From: Clarkia xantiana subsp. parviflora
Taxonomy: Eukaryota; Streptophyta; Magnoliopsida; Myrtales; Onagraceae
NCBI GenBank assembly: GCA_036873135.1
Contig: JAPTYO010000009.1
Location: forward strand, 28,541,756 to 28,605,755
Direction: 5' to 3'
Length of the DNA stretch: 64,000 bases
Part shown: positions 33,260 to 45,340 of the stretch, one piece after another
Position numbering within the stretch: the first letter of the stretch is position 1
How the letters are laid out: each line of letters starts with the position of its first letter
Position numbers and translations under genes: made by a program
The notes under the pieces: generated by a model
Seen by the model: the letters and a program-made list of their open reading frames with translations, nothing else
The model's database searches: none
Told to the model about the DNA's origin: nothing

Positions 33260-36200
33260 TCTATTATATTATATTAATTCTGCACCGGAAGCCCTCTGAC
33301 TGACACGTGGGCGGTTCGTCCAGTCAGCGTTTCCTAATTTAGTTGGGGTTTTATAAATATAGATACAAAATATTGATTGATTGAAAATTTAGAAGTATTT
33401 TTATATCCTATTTTTGTCTCTACGCAATTTAAAGAAACTAATTAATTAAAAGTTTCCATTTAAATAGTAAATCTATACAGTTTGGCACCGGAAAACCATA
33501 GGCCACCATGTAAGCGTAATATATATAGAATAATTATAATTTTAGTTTTAATTATATAGAGAAACATATGTATATATATAGATACAATCTTTCAATCGTT
33601 CGTCCATTAACTATATAAAGAACACATATATATTATAATATATATAATCTTTTATAGTCTAAATAATATCCATTAAATAGTAAATTATATGACTATAAGA
33701 ACCGGAGATTAATTTTAGGAAACAACATATATAGAGGGTTACTGTAAAAATCAACTTTATCCCCTACATTATATAACACCAAGCCCTTCAACAGCTTCCA
33801 CATACGATTGCCCTAACTTTATGCGAGCTTTTCTTTAAGTGTCCTTAAATTTTTAATAATGCTTACCAATTATTATGAGTTTGTTTTCGATTAGTGTTAC
33901 GTATTGTTTATGTTTTGATGTAGTGTGTTATTTGCAGGTATAACAAGTCATGAGACTAGCTCGATCGCTTGCTAAATGCAGAAGAGTTTATGCAAACACA
34001 CACAATTATCACATTAATTCCATCTTAAATAACAGATAAAATGTTTATTCATCTGATCCTTCTTCTTTATATATATATGCATGACAACCTATATATAGCA
34101 TGGAGATAAAACAATGTGGTGGAGAAGGTTGATGTAGCGAAACTGTTCAATTACGAGACCATAGAGGAAATGTGTTGGAATTTTGGGTCACTATTCTAGC
34201 ATTAATTTTTAGGTACGTACTCTGTTTACATCGTTACGTTCTATACTCATAATATTTTTTACTAAATCGGTAGGGTTTATGAAATTCAACTCTATTAGTA
34301 TTCTTTTTTTTTTTGCCCAAACTATATTAGTAATTTTTTTTTTGCCAAAAAACTGTTTTAGTAATTAGCTAGCGGGGTTTTACACGTTTTTTTAGGTTCG
34401 AAGTTAGATACTTCGATCCCTTCATTGCAATGGATTAATTTTATGGTGGGATGTTCTAATTTTTTTTTTTTTTTCCTTTTAAAAATTTGAATTTTAGGAT
34501 GCATGACTTATTAATGAAGCAATGTTGTTCTGGTCTTCTCAGTTACTCTCCAACTGAATTTATGAACCATCCACACTAATGTATGTCTCTCCGACCCAAC
34601 TTCAGTTATTTATGTGACGATGATAAATTCAGTCCTCGATATTTAAGTAATATGGTTTTCATTTCTCTGAATTTTTTTCATTAAAACATTACTTGAATGT
34701 TGGCAAAAAAAAAAAACATTAGTTGAATTGAACATTATTGAAAAAAGAAAAGGCAAGTATCCGTTTGCTAAGTATAATAAACAAATAATTAAAAGTTTCT
34801 ATTTAAAATGTGGATGGAAAGAATAACCTCTGATGAGAAGTTAACAACATCAATTGTAGTGGGATTTGACGTTTTGCTACTATCCGTGTTGTTTGCCATG
34901 AGATCATGTCGCAAAGAAGACGAATCTTTCTAATCGGTGAAGGAAAAACCGCCAGCCACGAGAGTTCATGATAGAGAAGACAAAAACTGACGGACGGCTT
35001 CGAAATAAGGTATACTAATAATATTTGATTTAATTAGAATGCTTTTAAAAAAAAAATCCAAATTTAGGTCATAAATCATAATTACTCTTTCAATTACAAT
35101 TACGTGTGCACAAATCAATCGAACGTGTACAGTATACTTTACGTATTCGGTTTTTCAAATTATCCTATTAAGTTAATTAAGCACATGAAATCACTTTATA
35201 ATTGTCATTTATAGATTTTTTTTCGATTTATATTATTTAACAAATTTCAGTTATTTCATCGGTGTAAAATAATACACAGTTTTGCACGCAAACTTAGATT
35301 AACAAAAAATATTAAATGATCTTATTAATTGATATTTTATATAGAAATTTATTTTCAAAATTAATTCTTATATTAAAAGAAAGTATTCATTTATTCTTTT
35401 GAGCCACGAAGTATGTATCTATTCTTATTTTATTACATTATTGTATACAAAATTATATACAGTATTCATGAAAATTCGTAAATTTAAAAATATTTTTAAA
35501 TAAGTATAAAAGTTATATATACAAAAAATTTCATATTTTAGTATCTACTTAAAATAAAGAAACTTTCATGACCAAAAAATTTTTTATGAAATTTTCTACA
35601 TAAACAAAGATATAAAAAATTAAAAGTGTTTATTTAATTATGAAACTTTCTACAGTTTGATTGTGAAACTTTATATAATCATGCCGTAAACATTTCTATT
35701 TTTTTACGCATATGTAGAGTTGTAATAAAAAAAACATATATTTTATATAGTATGTGACAAAATGTATTTTATGTAAGTAGTTAGAAGCTAGCTCTTGAAA
35801 AGAAAAACAATGGTTTATATAAACAGAGTATATATTAAGACTAAAATTAGGGTAAACGTATATGAGGAATGAATATGGTTGAATAAACTATATAGAATTC
35901 ATGGAAATACTAAATTTAATTGGCAAAAAAATATTTAATTTAAGTTTAGAAGGAGAGTCGTAACATAGTAATTATATTATAAAATCAATTTAAAATAATA
36001 TTTATAATAGAGTTACAATACTATGTTATATTGTAATTCTATTTATCACACTTTTTACTATAATTATTTACTTAAATTATATACAATAAATAATAATAAT
36101 CTAATTAATTGTAATTTTATTTAAATAAAAGAATCTATGTTGGGTTTAAGATTTTTAGAACGATTAAACTCTTCAATATTCAACTGAACAAGTAATTTTT

Positions 36201-36435
36201 CTTTTTAGCATAAAAACATATTATTTGAATTTCCAAATAAAAAAAAATATGTTGCACCAATTTTTCTTTTATTAAATACACGTCTTTTAAAGAACAAGTT
36301 ACAATCATATAGTTATTTTAAAAAATAAATCAATTTTTTTAATATATATTTACTCATTTAATAAATTAGGACAAATCAATTTTTTTTCTATTTAGTTTTT
36401 ATTTCTCCCGCGCGGCGCGCGGGGTTAGTATCTAG
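33260..36435 (+). mobile_element. Non-autonomous Helitron candidate, 3.18 kb
   Basis: The 5' end TCTATTATATTATATTAATTC follows an A. The 3' end has the hairpin CCCGCGC-GGC-GCGCGGG (36407-36423), an 8-nt gap and CTAG (36432-36435), followed by T. Insertion between A and T without duplication is the Helitron signature. The interior is very AT-rich with no Rep or helicase coding. A second copy of the 5' end lies at 28832. Confidence 0.65.
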
Positions 36436-36494
36436 TTTTTAATAAATGTAAAACCATTTGTAATACATTTTCATACATTTTACATTAAAAATCA

Positions 36495-36705
36495 TGTTGG
36501 GCCAACATTATACTATTGTGGTAGACTGGTCCATTCAAGAGCTTTGGGAGCCCATTAAGGTGTGTCCACTAGCAATCGCTCGGTCCGTAAAAGAGATTCG
36601 GAACCCAAAAGGCCCAATTACTGAAGCCCATATCAAGTCCATGGAATTTCCTGATGGAGCCGCTCCATATAAACGGCAGTTCAGCACTCGGTAGAAACCC
36701 TAGAG
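36495..36705 (+). promoter_or_regulatory. RPS19 promoter: site II and telo-box motifs
   Basis: Several TGGGCC/TGGGCT site II motifs occur on either strand (36497, 36547-36553, 36611-36616, 36625-36630). A TATA-like CATATAAAC lies at about 36666, and a perfect telo box AAACCCTAG at 36695-36703. This pairing is the known signature of plant ribosomal protein promoters. Confidence 0.7.
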
Positions 36706-36786
36706 CTAGGAGTGAGATCTTGAGCCTCTGCGTTAGGAGCCGTAGCTGAAGAAAGTGAAAGCTTTGTAGCTCTTCAGCATCCAACA

Positions 36787-38028
36787 ATGGCGATTGGGAG
36801 AACCGTGAAGGACGTTTCGCCTCACGAGTTCGTGAAGGCTTACGCTGCTCATCTGAAGAGATCTGGAAAGGTACGGTTATTGGACCAGAATTGAATCAGC
36901 AGATAATACTTTGGCTGAATATTTTTATGTTTTTTCAGTATTCTGCTTCGATTGTGAGCTTCAACTGCCTTGTCAGCAATGGAGTTTTTATGCTATGATT
37001 ATTAGCTTTTAATGACTCTGATTAACAAATGGAGTTTAGTCACTGAAATCATCTTGTACTGTTAGAAATTGTGACGCGGCGCTTGATGTAGAAATTATTT
37101 CAGTAACTCTGACCTGTCGAATCTAGGAATATAGCGCTTTGTTTATGTAGGGCTTTGTGGGCTATGCTTTCTGAGTTTTTTTTGGATACTTTCTGGTTGC
37201 GATATGCAGTACTGTATCATTCATGGATGTTTTATTGGAACCATGTTATCTCTGAATATTTGAATAAAATTGTCTGTGTTTCATCATTTTTTTGTGGAGA
37301 TCCAGTGAGGTTGTGTTATTGATAATTTTAGAGCTTTTGAACAGATTGAACTTCCTGAATGGACTGACCTTGTCAAGACAGCTACTTTCAAGGAGCTAGC
37401 TCCTTATGACCCAGATTGGTACTACATCAGGGCTGGTAAGCAGAGAAACAATGATTACTGGGATCAACTTCTTAATTTGCAGGCTTTAATGGTGTTTGTT
37501 GTTTCGAATTCTTGTAGCCTCCATGGCAAGGAAGATATACTTGAGGGGAGGGCTTGGAGTTGGAGCTTTCAGGAGGATCTATGGAGGAAGCAAGAGGAAC
37601 GGAAGCCGTCCTCCTCATTTCTGCAAGAGCAGTGGCTCAGTTGCTCGCCACATTCTTCAACAATTGGAGAAAGTGAAGATCATCGATCATGATCTAAGAG
37701 GGTCAGAATTTTTCTATCCCGTTTCTCTTGTTCAATCTTTATGGCCCTTCTAAATCTCATTGATATTAACCAACATAGTTTTTATGAGAAAGATTGTGGT
37801 TTACGAGGAGTCTTTAAACTTTGATTTCATGTCATTATCGAATGTTCCAGGCTGCCATATTATGTTAATGTGTTTGAATATGATTTCGAAGGAGTTTAGT
37901 TTTTGATGTCCTAAAATCTATATACCTTTACTTATTGCTACAGTGGAAGGAAAATCACATCAACTGGAAGGCGCGATCTTGATCAAGTTGCTGGAACCGT
38001 TTCTGGTCACGTTGCAGTGGCTGTCTGA
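36787..38028 (+). CDS. RPS19: 40S ribosomal protein S19 (eS19)
   Basis: Four exons, 36787-36870, 37345-37435, 37518-37701 and 37944-38028, give 147 residues; plant S19 is normally about 143. The protein shows the family blocks [70 protein letters not shown] and DLDQVAGTV. It is a structural protein of the small subunit head, needed for 18S rRNA 3' maturation and cytosolic translation. All introns are GT-AG and in phase. The C-terminus ends HVAVAV, a little longer than usual. No lesions seen, and promoter motifs upstream fit, so I regard it as active. Confidence 0.96.
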
Positions 38029-38306
38029 TCAATGAATTCTGTTCTGGATCTGCAGTATTAGGTTGTTTTTTAAAGTCCTTTATGAGCCAGTTTTGAGATT
38101 TGCTGAATACTGGAGACCCTCTTGTTTTCTTTTTCATAGTTGAACTTCTCTATGTATTAATTAAGTTTGGCTTGAAAGTACTTTTTGAATGTGGTTGAAT
38201 GAAAAATTTGTTATTTAGCAGAGCTCTACTTTAGACATTTGCTTCGTTGGTTGGTTGTGCAAGGCTTGTGGGATAGAGGACTAACTGAACTAGACCATTT
38301 AGTCAT

Positions 38307-39175
38307 GGGTTAAGAACACAATAGGGGCATGAATGTTTGCCCATGTTGCCAAAAAGGGTCTGAATTGAAAAAAAAGTATTATTTAGGGCCTGGATTTTGA
38401 GTTTTGTGTATAAGTGAGGTCTCCGTCTATTTTTTCTGTTAAAAGTGACGGAAAGTGGTCACATGCTTGGCATGTGACCAAAAATAATTTGAAAACCCGA
38501 AAATGCCCTTTGACCAAAGTGTGTCTCTCATATGTTTGACCTAAAATGACGAAAATACCCTTTAAGCCACCACGCTCCGGCGACCACCACCGACCTCCGG
38601 CGACCACCCCGACTCTGGCGACCACCACCGACCTCCGGCGACCACCACCGACCTCCGGCGACCACCACCGACCTCCGGCGACCACCACCGGCCTCCGGCG
38701 ACCACCACCGACCTCCGGCGACGACCGAAAAGCTCCGATCGGAGCCAAAAAGCTATGATCTGAGCCAAAAAAACTCCGATCGGAGCTTTGGAGCTCCGGT
38801 CGGAGCCACAGAGCTCCGATCGGAGCTTTTTTGGCTCAGATCGGAGGCCGGTGGTGGTCGCCGGAGGTGGTCACCGGAGCCGGGTGGTGGTCGCCGGGCG
38901 GTGGCCGGAGCGTGGTGGCCTTAAGGGCATAATTAGTGTGTAGGGGTATTTTAGACATTTCACATTTTATTAATTAAATTGATAAATTGTATAATAATTA
39001 CAAAAGGGTATTTTTTGTCTTTTCACGTGGTTCTGTTAGATTTAACAGAAAATTTGGACGGAGACTTGAAAAAAACACAAAACTCAAAATTCAGGCCCTT
39101 AATAATACGTTTTTTCAATTCAGACCCCTTTTGGCAACATGGGCAAACATTCAGGCCCCTATTGTGTTATTAACC
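38307..39175. mobile_element. Mutator-like MITE with palindromic core (copy 1)
   Basis: It is flanked by an exact 9-bp duplication TTTAGTCAT (38298-38306, 39176-39184), the MULE hallmark. The ends are inverted repeats starting GGTTAA(G/T)AACACAATAG. The arms extend roughly 300 bp. The core carries (CTCCGGCGACCACCACCGAC)n at 38570-38720 and palindromic GAGCTCCGATCGGAGC units at 38730-38840. Non-coding. Confidence 0.88.
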
Positions 39176-39503
39176 TTTAGTCATTCCATTGGGCCCATGT
39201 TTGATCACTAACCTTGCAACAAAAAGACCTTAAATTTGTCATTATAAGTTGATGCAGTGTTGTAAAAAAAAAAAGTGCCTCGAGGCGACGAGGCCAAATA
39301 TCGCCTCAAATTTGAGGCGCCAATGAGGCGGTCGCCTCAATGAAAAAGGCGACAGTAGTTAAATTGTTGAACTTGTATGCAAATTACCATATGTAAAATA
39401 CTCAAACTGAAAATTCTAAGTTTAAACGATATATAGCTTTTACTAATAGTGTAGCATACCAAAATATCAAGTTTAATTATCTAAATTCTAAAAGAACCGT
39501 CAA

Positions 39504-42181
39504 CTAATATCTAGTAGCTAGCAAATAATCTCCATCATTCTCATCAACAAACAAATCTTCATCTTCTTCATCCCCATTATCTGATTTGTAAATATCTTCT
39601 TCATCTGTCTCATACTTATCCACAGCCTCCATCTCCTCAAAAGTATCCATTGTAGACACTCTTTTACTTTTGGACTTGGAACTAGTTTTGGAAGTGGAAC
39701 CACGAGCACTAGTAGTAGAAGGTCCAGAAATGTCGGACAATCTATGTTTATGAGCTTGCTTCCTAGTTTCTCTAGCTGGCTCTTCGGCTCCATATGCCGC
39801 GTCTATCATACCCCATGTTAACCTTGTCTCACTTCCGGTTTGATCATCATCATCACTAAGAATATATGCATCATTCTCTGCATCTTCATCCTCCAACTCA
39901 CCAAAATCTTCCAACCACTCATTGCTTTCATCAATATCATCCAAAGTAATTTTGCCACCAGCTTCAAGTTTATCATAGCGAGCCTTTAAAGATTGGTTGT
40001 ACTTTACAAAAACCAAATCATTCAAAGTCTTAGCTAGCAACTTGTTCCTTCTAGGAGTATGGAGCTGAATAAAAAACAAGTAAAGTTAGCATGAGCAACT
40101 GTCAATTGCACAAAGACAATTACAGAATAATAATTTCTATTATTAAAATTACCTGCTCAAATACACTCCAATTGCGCTCACACCCCTAAGCACTACATGT
40201 GAGGCTTAAGATCTTGATAGCAAGTTTTTGCAAATGTGGAGCACTTGACCCAAAAAGAGACCACCATTCAGCTGCAAAATTGAAAATAAGAAATAAATAT
40301 ATTTCAGGTTTGAATTCATTATATAATATACAATAATTATAAAGGTAATCATAACCAAATTAAACAAAACATTACCTGATGGTTTTTTACCCCTTGTGTT
40401 CACAGCGAGACTTATAGCAAATAAACCTTAGCCTCCTTGTATATCTTCAACTCATCCAAGATAAGAGTTTGCTCATGCTTATCTTTAACCAACCTTTGCA
40501 CGCATTGGTAAAACCCTTCCATAACCTCATTATCAAATTGTATATTTGGATTTGAATAAAAGTACTCCGGGTTCAAAAAATGACCTGCATCATGCAATAA
40601 TAATATATTGTCACAGAAGTTATGTTTAAGTTATGTGTTTAAAAAAATTACCTGCAGCATGCAATGGTCGGTGAAGTTGGCATTCCCATCGAGCATCAAT
40701 TATTTTGAAGACTTCTTTGTACTTCTCTTCTTTGCCGTTGAAAGACTTTTGAATGGTTTCTTTGACTCTGTCCATAGCTTCATAAATGTAGCCCATGGCG
40801 GGTTTCATCTCGTTGTCAACCATCCGAAGAACTTTAACAAGAGGCCCCATCACTTTCAAAATCCAAAACACATTATTCCAAAAGGATGTCTTCAATATTG
40901 TCAGCTTCACTTCTTTTGCCTTTCTGTCTTTTGACCACGCACTTTGAATCCACTTCTCTGACATGATCATACTCCTCAATGCAGCTTTCTGTTGATGAAT
41001 ACTCTTCAAGCAAAGATAACTGGTTGCAAATCTAGTAATTGCAGGCCTAACAAGATTTGCTTCTTTAGTCATTTGTCTCATCAACGTCAGAACAGCTGAA
41101 TGATTATAAATGAAGCGAGTCAAATTCGATGCTTCCTTTATAGTTCTGGCGGCAATACGTAGTTTGCCAATATCTTCAAGCATCAAATCTAAACAATGCG
41201 CAGCACATGGAGTCCAATACAAATGTTCTCTCTTCGCTTCTAGCAACTTGCTCGCCTTCTTGAAGTTTGACCCATTATCTGTAATAACCTGAATGATATT
41301 GTTTTCGCCTATCGTATCCACAAATCTATCGAGCAATTCAAGGTCTTCTCACCTGTCTTTGAATATTCTGATGCATCGACAGATTCCAAAAATGCATTTC
41401 CTATTGAAGAGTTAACCAGAAAGTTTATGATAGTTTGACCAGTTCTGCTAGTCCAACCATCTGACATGATCGAGCACCCTTCAATTTCCCACCTCTTTTG
41501 GTGTTCCTTCAGTAACTCTCTAGTATGAGTGACTTCATTGTTCAATAATGTCACCCTCATTTCATGATAAGAAGGTGGCTTCAAATTTGGACCATATTGT
41601 CCAATTGCCTCTACCATACACTTAAAGCTATCAAGTTTAACTTGATTGAAAGAATTACCTGCCTGGTAGAAGTACTTTGCTATATATTGAGTTGTTGTCG
41701 CCCTTCTCTCCTTATCAAGTTTTTCGTCAATATTTGTCTGTCTCATCTGGACTTGCTTCCTGCGCTGAACCACTGTTTCAGGCTTTGTCGTGAAGTAGGA
41801 ATCTATTGGACCCTTCGCTTTTGCCTTCTTCGGATTCAGAATCAAAGCTGCTTGATTACCTCTCTTACGATTTACAAGTTGAGCTTGCTCATCATCCTCT
41901 AGTGGATTATCAAATTCATCAACTTCGGGCAACTGGTGGTCCATCTTTTGTTTCTTCTTTTTCTCTTCGTACTCCCTCAATTCCTACCTCACCGCTGTCG
42001 GACATTTCAGACACATCGTCACATTCTTGTAGCCCCCAACCAGGTGTTGCTTATGTCTATGAATTCCACCTTTTGTCACCTTCATGCAATGTATACATGT
42101 GACTGAATTTTGATCGTTTGGATCGGCCAAAGATGCATGTTGCCAAGCTGGATCCTTCCTTTTTGTACTAGGTTCAGCCAT
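39504..42181 (-). pseudogene. hAT transposase, degenerate
   Basis: The start at 42181 leads into a BED-type zinc finger (CIHCMKV...HRHKQHL). A basic linker and a DUF659-like catalytic part follow (SIMSDGWTSRTGQTIINFLVNS; VITDNGSNFKKA; TPCAAHCLDLMLEDIG). Then come RW/RF-type motifs, the C-terminal dimerisation region (about 40260-40150, ending CERNWSVFEQ) and an acidic tail ending at 39504. Introns at 40651-40585, around 40370 and around 40150-40080 look normal. Lesions are TAG at 41986-41984, a frameshift near 41345, a frameshift near 40425, and TAG at 40188-40186. The enzyme would excise and insert the element. This copy should be inactive. Confidence 0.88.
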
Positions 42182-43308
42182 AATCTGAAATTAAACAAAT
42201 GTATACAGATTAATGATGATTCAAATTTCAAATAAAGCTTTTTGAATTTGAACTGATTGAATTGAATACAGATTATGATTAACATTAATAATGTATACAG
42301 AATACAAATTACAGATTTAGATTAGAATTTAGATGATCATGAAAGTGATCAACGAAAGTGAATTTGCATTCTAGATCCGCCGAACCCAAACCTAGGATAT
42401 TTTTCTTCTTCGTTTAGATTAGTCAAATAATATAATTTGTGATTTATATAAGGTATATAACCCAGATGCACGGAAGGGGAAACACAACACAAGTTTTGGA
42501 TAGTTAATGATGTAAACTACTATAGTGCAGTACCGAACTATTGGGTGGTTACTGAAACACTCCTAAAACATAAGGCCATGAGATAAGAAACCCGGGGCCA
42601 GGGCCTAGTACTTATACTGCTAGTTGTGATTTTCTATTCTACTTAAGGATTACAGCTCTTCTTTCAGGATAAAAACCTATTTTATCAACCATGACATCCA
42701 AAAAATATGGATTTGTCAATAATCCAAAATCATGCACGTAAGTAACATACATGTGCATACCTATTTACTAAATAGTATTTAGACAAAATAATTGTCTTCT
42801 GCAGCATATGGTTGGATTCCAACAAATACATAAATATAGAGTGATGCATAAATATGAATACGTTTATATAACAATGAATTTAAACTTGATAAGTATATTT
42901 AGAACCAGAAACCAGAAACAGACTAACAGACAACAACAAATTTACCTAAATTCAGAAAAAGCTAGAAACAGAACAGAAAACAACAACAGCAATACTGCAG
43001 AAAAAAAACAAACCAGAAAGCTAGAAGCCTAGAACCAGAAAATAAAATCATAAACTGAAATTTGAAAGAAGGAAGATGAAGATAGGAAGCTACCTGGAGA
43101 GTGGAGATGAAGACAGGAATACCACAGCACTGGTCTTGAGTCTCTTGACGTGAAGATAGAAGAAGAAGAAGATAGAAGAAGAAGATAGAAGAAGAAGAGT
43201 CTGTCTTCTGTGATGTTTGAAGAGAATGCCGCGCGCCGTCCTAAAAAGAAGAAGGCAAACCGTTTTCTGTTTTTTTTTTTTTTTTAATTTAATTTTTTTT
43301 TAACCTAA

Positions 43309-43408
43309 AGCGCCTCAGGCGAGCGCCCAGCGCCTCAGGCGAGCGCCCAGCGCCTCAGGCGAGCGCCCAGCGCCTCAGGCGAGCGCCCAGCGCCTCAGGC
43401 GAGCGCCC
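43309..43408. repeat. Five exact 20-bp GC-rich units at the hAT right end
   Basis: AGCGCCTCAGGCGAGCGCCC occurs five times without change. Each unit is partly self-complementary (GCGCCTCAGGCG) and matches the subterminal GCCTC motif. It is preceded by a T-rich tract. Confidence 0.95.
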
Positions 43409-43548
43409 AGCGCCTGGGCGCCTCCAGAGAAAGGCGGGCGCATTTTTACGCCCCTATGAAAGCCACCGCCCCTGACAGGCTTAGGGCGGGGAGGCCGGAA
43501 AACGCCTCAGGCGCCGAGGCGCCCGCCTTTGACGACACTGAGTTGATG

Positions 43549-44310
43549 TACAAAAATGATGGAATAACTCTGATTACTCGTAGTGACAGTTCTTCAAGAG
43601 TCATACATATAAGCGATGATGGATATTGAGATTTCAGTTATACTACAATACATGTGGGTTATTCGTACTAGAGCAATCCGATCTGATAAAAAAAATCCGG
43701 GTTATGCTAATGATGATATAATTATAATCCATAGTACTAGAGTGATGCGCTGCACACCACTACTGAAAGTAGTGACAACTTGCTGCTAATGCAGCTGTAG
43801 CACCTCGGCTAACCTGTTCGTTTTCCTTGAGAAATCCAAAAAGAAGTAAAAACCTGTTTGTTTTCCTTCACATTTTATTTAAATGTATCTCAATTTCTAC
43901 TTCCAACCTTAACATTTTATTTAAATGTCTCTCAATTTTTACTTCCAACCTTACTCATTACTAAACATTATAGCCATTTTAGATAAAACTCGCAACCAAA
44001 TAAAGTTGCATTTCACATTTTTTTAACCAGAAAGCCCTACACTTTTTTACAACCAGTCTCGGTAGAAGCCCGGAAGGTCGCCACATATACGATAACATCT
44101 TCGACTATACAATTTTTATGCGTACATATCTTACAATGCTAGAAAGTAGGATGCACATATAAATTAGACTATCAACTTACCACTTTTTTTTTTTTTTTTT
44201 TTTATTTTTTTTTTTTTAATAATAGTTTGCAAGAAAAATGTATGCATTAACAAAAAAAATAGTTAAATAATTTTTTTAAAGAAAAAATTACATATTAGGA
44301 CCCGTAAATA
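43549..44310. other. Intergenic, no gene seen
   Basis: AT-rich DNA with a poly-T stretch (about 44182-44218) and a near-duplicated 40-bp phrase (ACATTTTATTTAAATGT...CTCAATTTTTACTTCC) at 43871-43955. No coding signal. Confidence 0.5.
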
Positions 44311-44311
44311 G

Positions 44312-44580
44312 GTTAAACTGTCAGTTCGCCACTTTTTCTTAATTTGTCACACATGTTGAAATTTGGTGTCTGAAGTTTCATATGTTAAAATTAATAGTCT
44401 GAAGTTTCAATTTTGTTGAAATTTGGTCTCTGTCAAATTTTGGTGTTAAACATAACATAAGTTGGTCACGTGCTTATCACGTGACACGATAAATTAATAA
44501 TTCCCAAAAATGCCCATGTTCGACAGTGTATCCCTCGCGTGCCTGAGTGAAAAGTCGAAAATACCCCTCATAGAAAAAAA
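44312..44580. mobile_element. Single Mutator-like MITE arm
   Basis: It follows the arm order of the elements at 38307, 53894 and 57470: GTCTGAAGTTT phrases, GGTCTCTGTC, GTTAAACATAACA, GGTCACGTGCTTATCACGTGA, then AAAATACCC. No opposite arm was found to the right. It runs directly into the fibrillin fragment. Confidence 0.6.
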
Positions 44581-44970
44581 AACTGTCTCATTCTCTCCGT
44601 CTGCGCCTCTGCGGTCCTCTCTTCAACCTGATTCGGAACCAAACTCGGACTCTTCACCGACGGATGGGGATAGAAGTCTGAAGAACCGAGACCACTACTT
44701 CCTCTACTATCGCGGATTCGGACCCGCCGGAGGAAAAATACGAGTGGGGCGGCGATGAGGACGTAGCCGTAGTTAACAGAGCCCCAGTCGCGGTGGTTGA
44801 AGATAAGAACAGAAATTTGAAGAGGTTCTTGGTGGATTCGGTGTACGACACTGATATAGGGTTCGAGGCAGGGGCGGAGGTGATGGAGCTAGTGAATCTG
44901 CTGGAGACGGCGAATCCGACACCGTTTGAAGCCACTGAGCTACTCGATGGCAACTGGGTGTTGGTGTGAA
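44580..44970 (+). pseudogene. Fibrillin / plastid-lipid-associated protein fragment (first exon)
   Basis: The plus frame ending at 44969 reads TTSSTIADSDPPEEKYEWGG, then LKRFLVDSVYDTDIGFEAGAEV and ELVNLLETANPTPFEATELL, then DGNWVLV. That is the start of the PAP/fibrillin domain after an acidic linker. The transit-peptide-like Ser/Pro-rich upstream part is in another frame, so a frameshift lies near 44690. After VLV a GTGTGA donor-like site follows, and the rest of the gene is missing. Fibrillins coat plastoglobules in plastids. This piece cannot make one. Confidence 0.6.
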
Positions 44971-45340
44971 TTCACTGTCTTATACTCGACTTGGGATTTA
45001 GCTAAAAAACCCGCTGCAATTTTAGTTTGAATGTGGTTAAATTTAGGGTAGTAAATTAACATATGCTGCTGATTGCTAGCTGAACTATTCTTTTGGCATT
45101 TACCGAACTAATGTTGAAGTGCAAATAGCAGGTCTTGTCATTTATCTGTTTTGGTATCGTTTTCTTTTAAGTGCAATTTACTAAGTGATTCTGTTCGTAT
45201 CAATTCACGGATTACTTCATCAGTTCAGTGCAATGTTAAAGAGCTATTATTGGATTTCATTTGTATTGATCCATCATACTTGATGCCTAGTTGCATTTTT
45301 TAGAGCCAATCACTACTAAAGTTTGATTTTACTTAGAGTT

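Larger units (their letters stand above)
39255..43540 (-). mobile_element. hAT transposon, 4.29 kb
   Basis: It is flanked by an exact 8-bp duplication AGTTGATG (39247-39254, 43541-43548). The ends are CAGTGTTGTAAAAA on the left and CAGTGTCGTCAAAGGCGGG at the right (read inward). Both subterminal regions are full of GCCTC/GAGGC motifs. It carries one hAT transposase gene on the minus strand, now broken. Confidence 0.93.

Noticed and set aside
36494..36694. A short protein gene upstream of RPS19
   Set aside because: It overlaps the site II/TATA promoter region and has no family match.
40400..40427. A tiny intron in the hAT transposase at AAG|GTTTATTTGCTATAAG
   Set aside because: About 16 bp is too short for an intron. 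A one-base frameshift explains it better.
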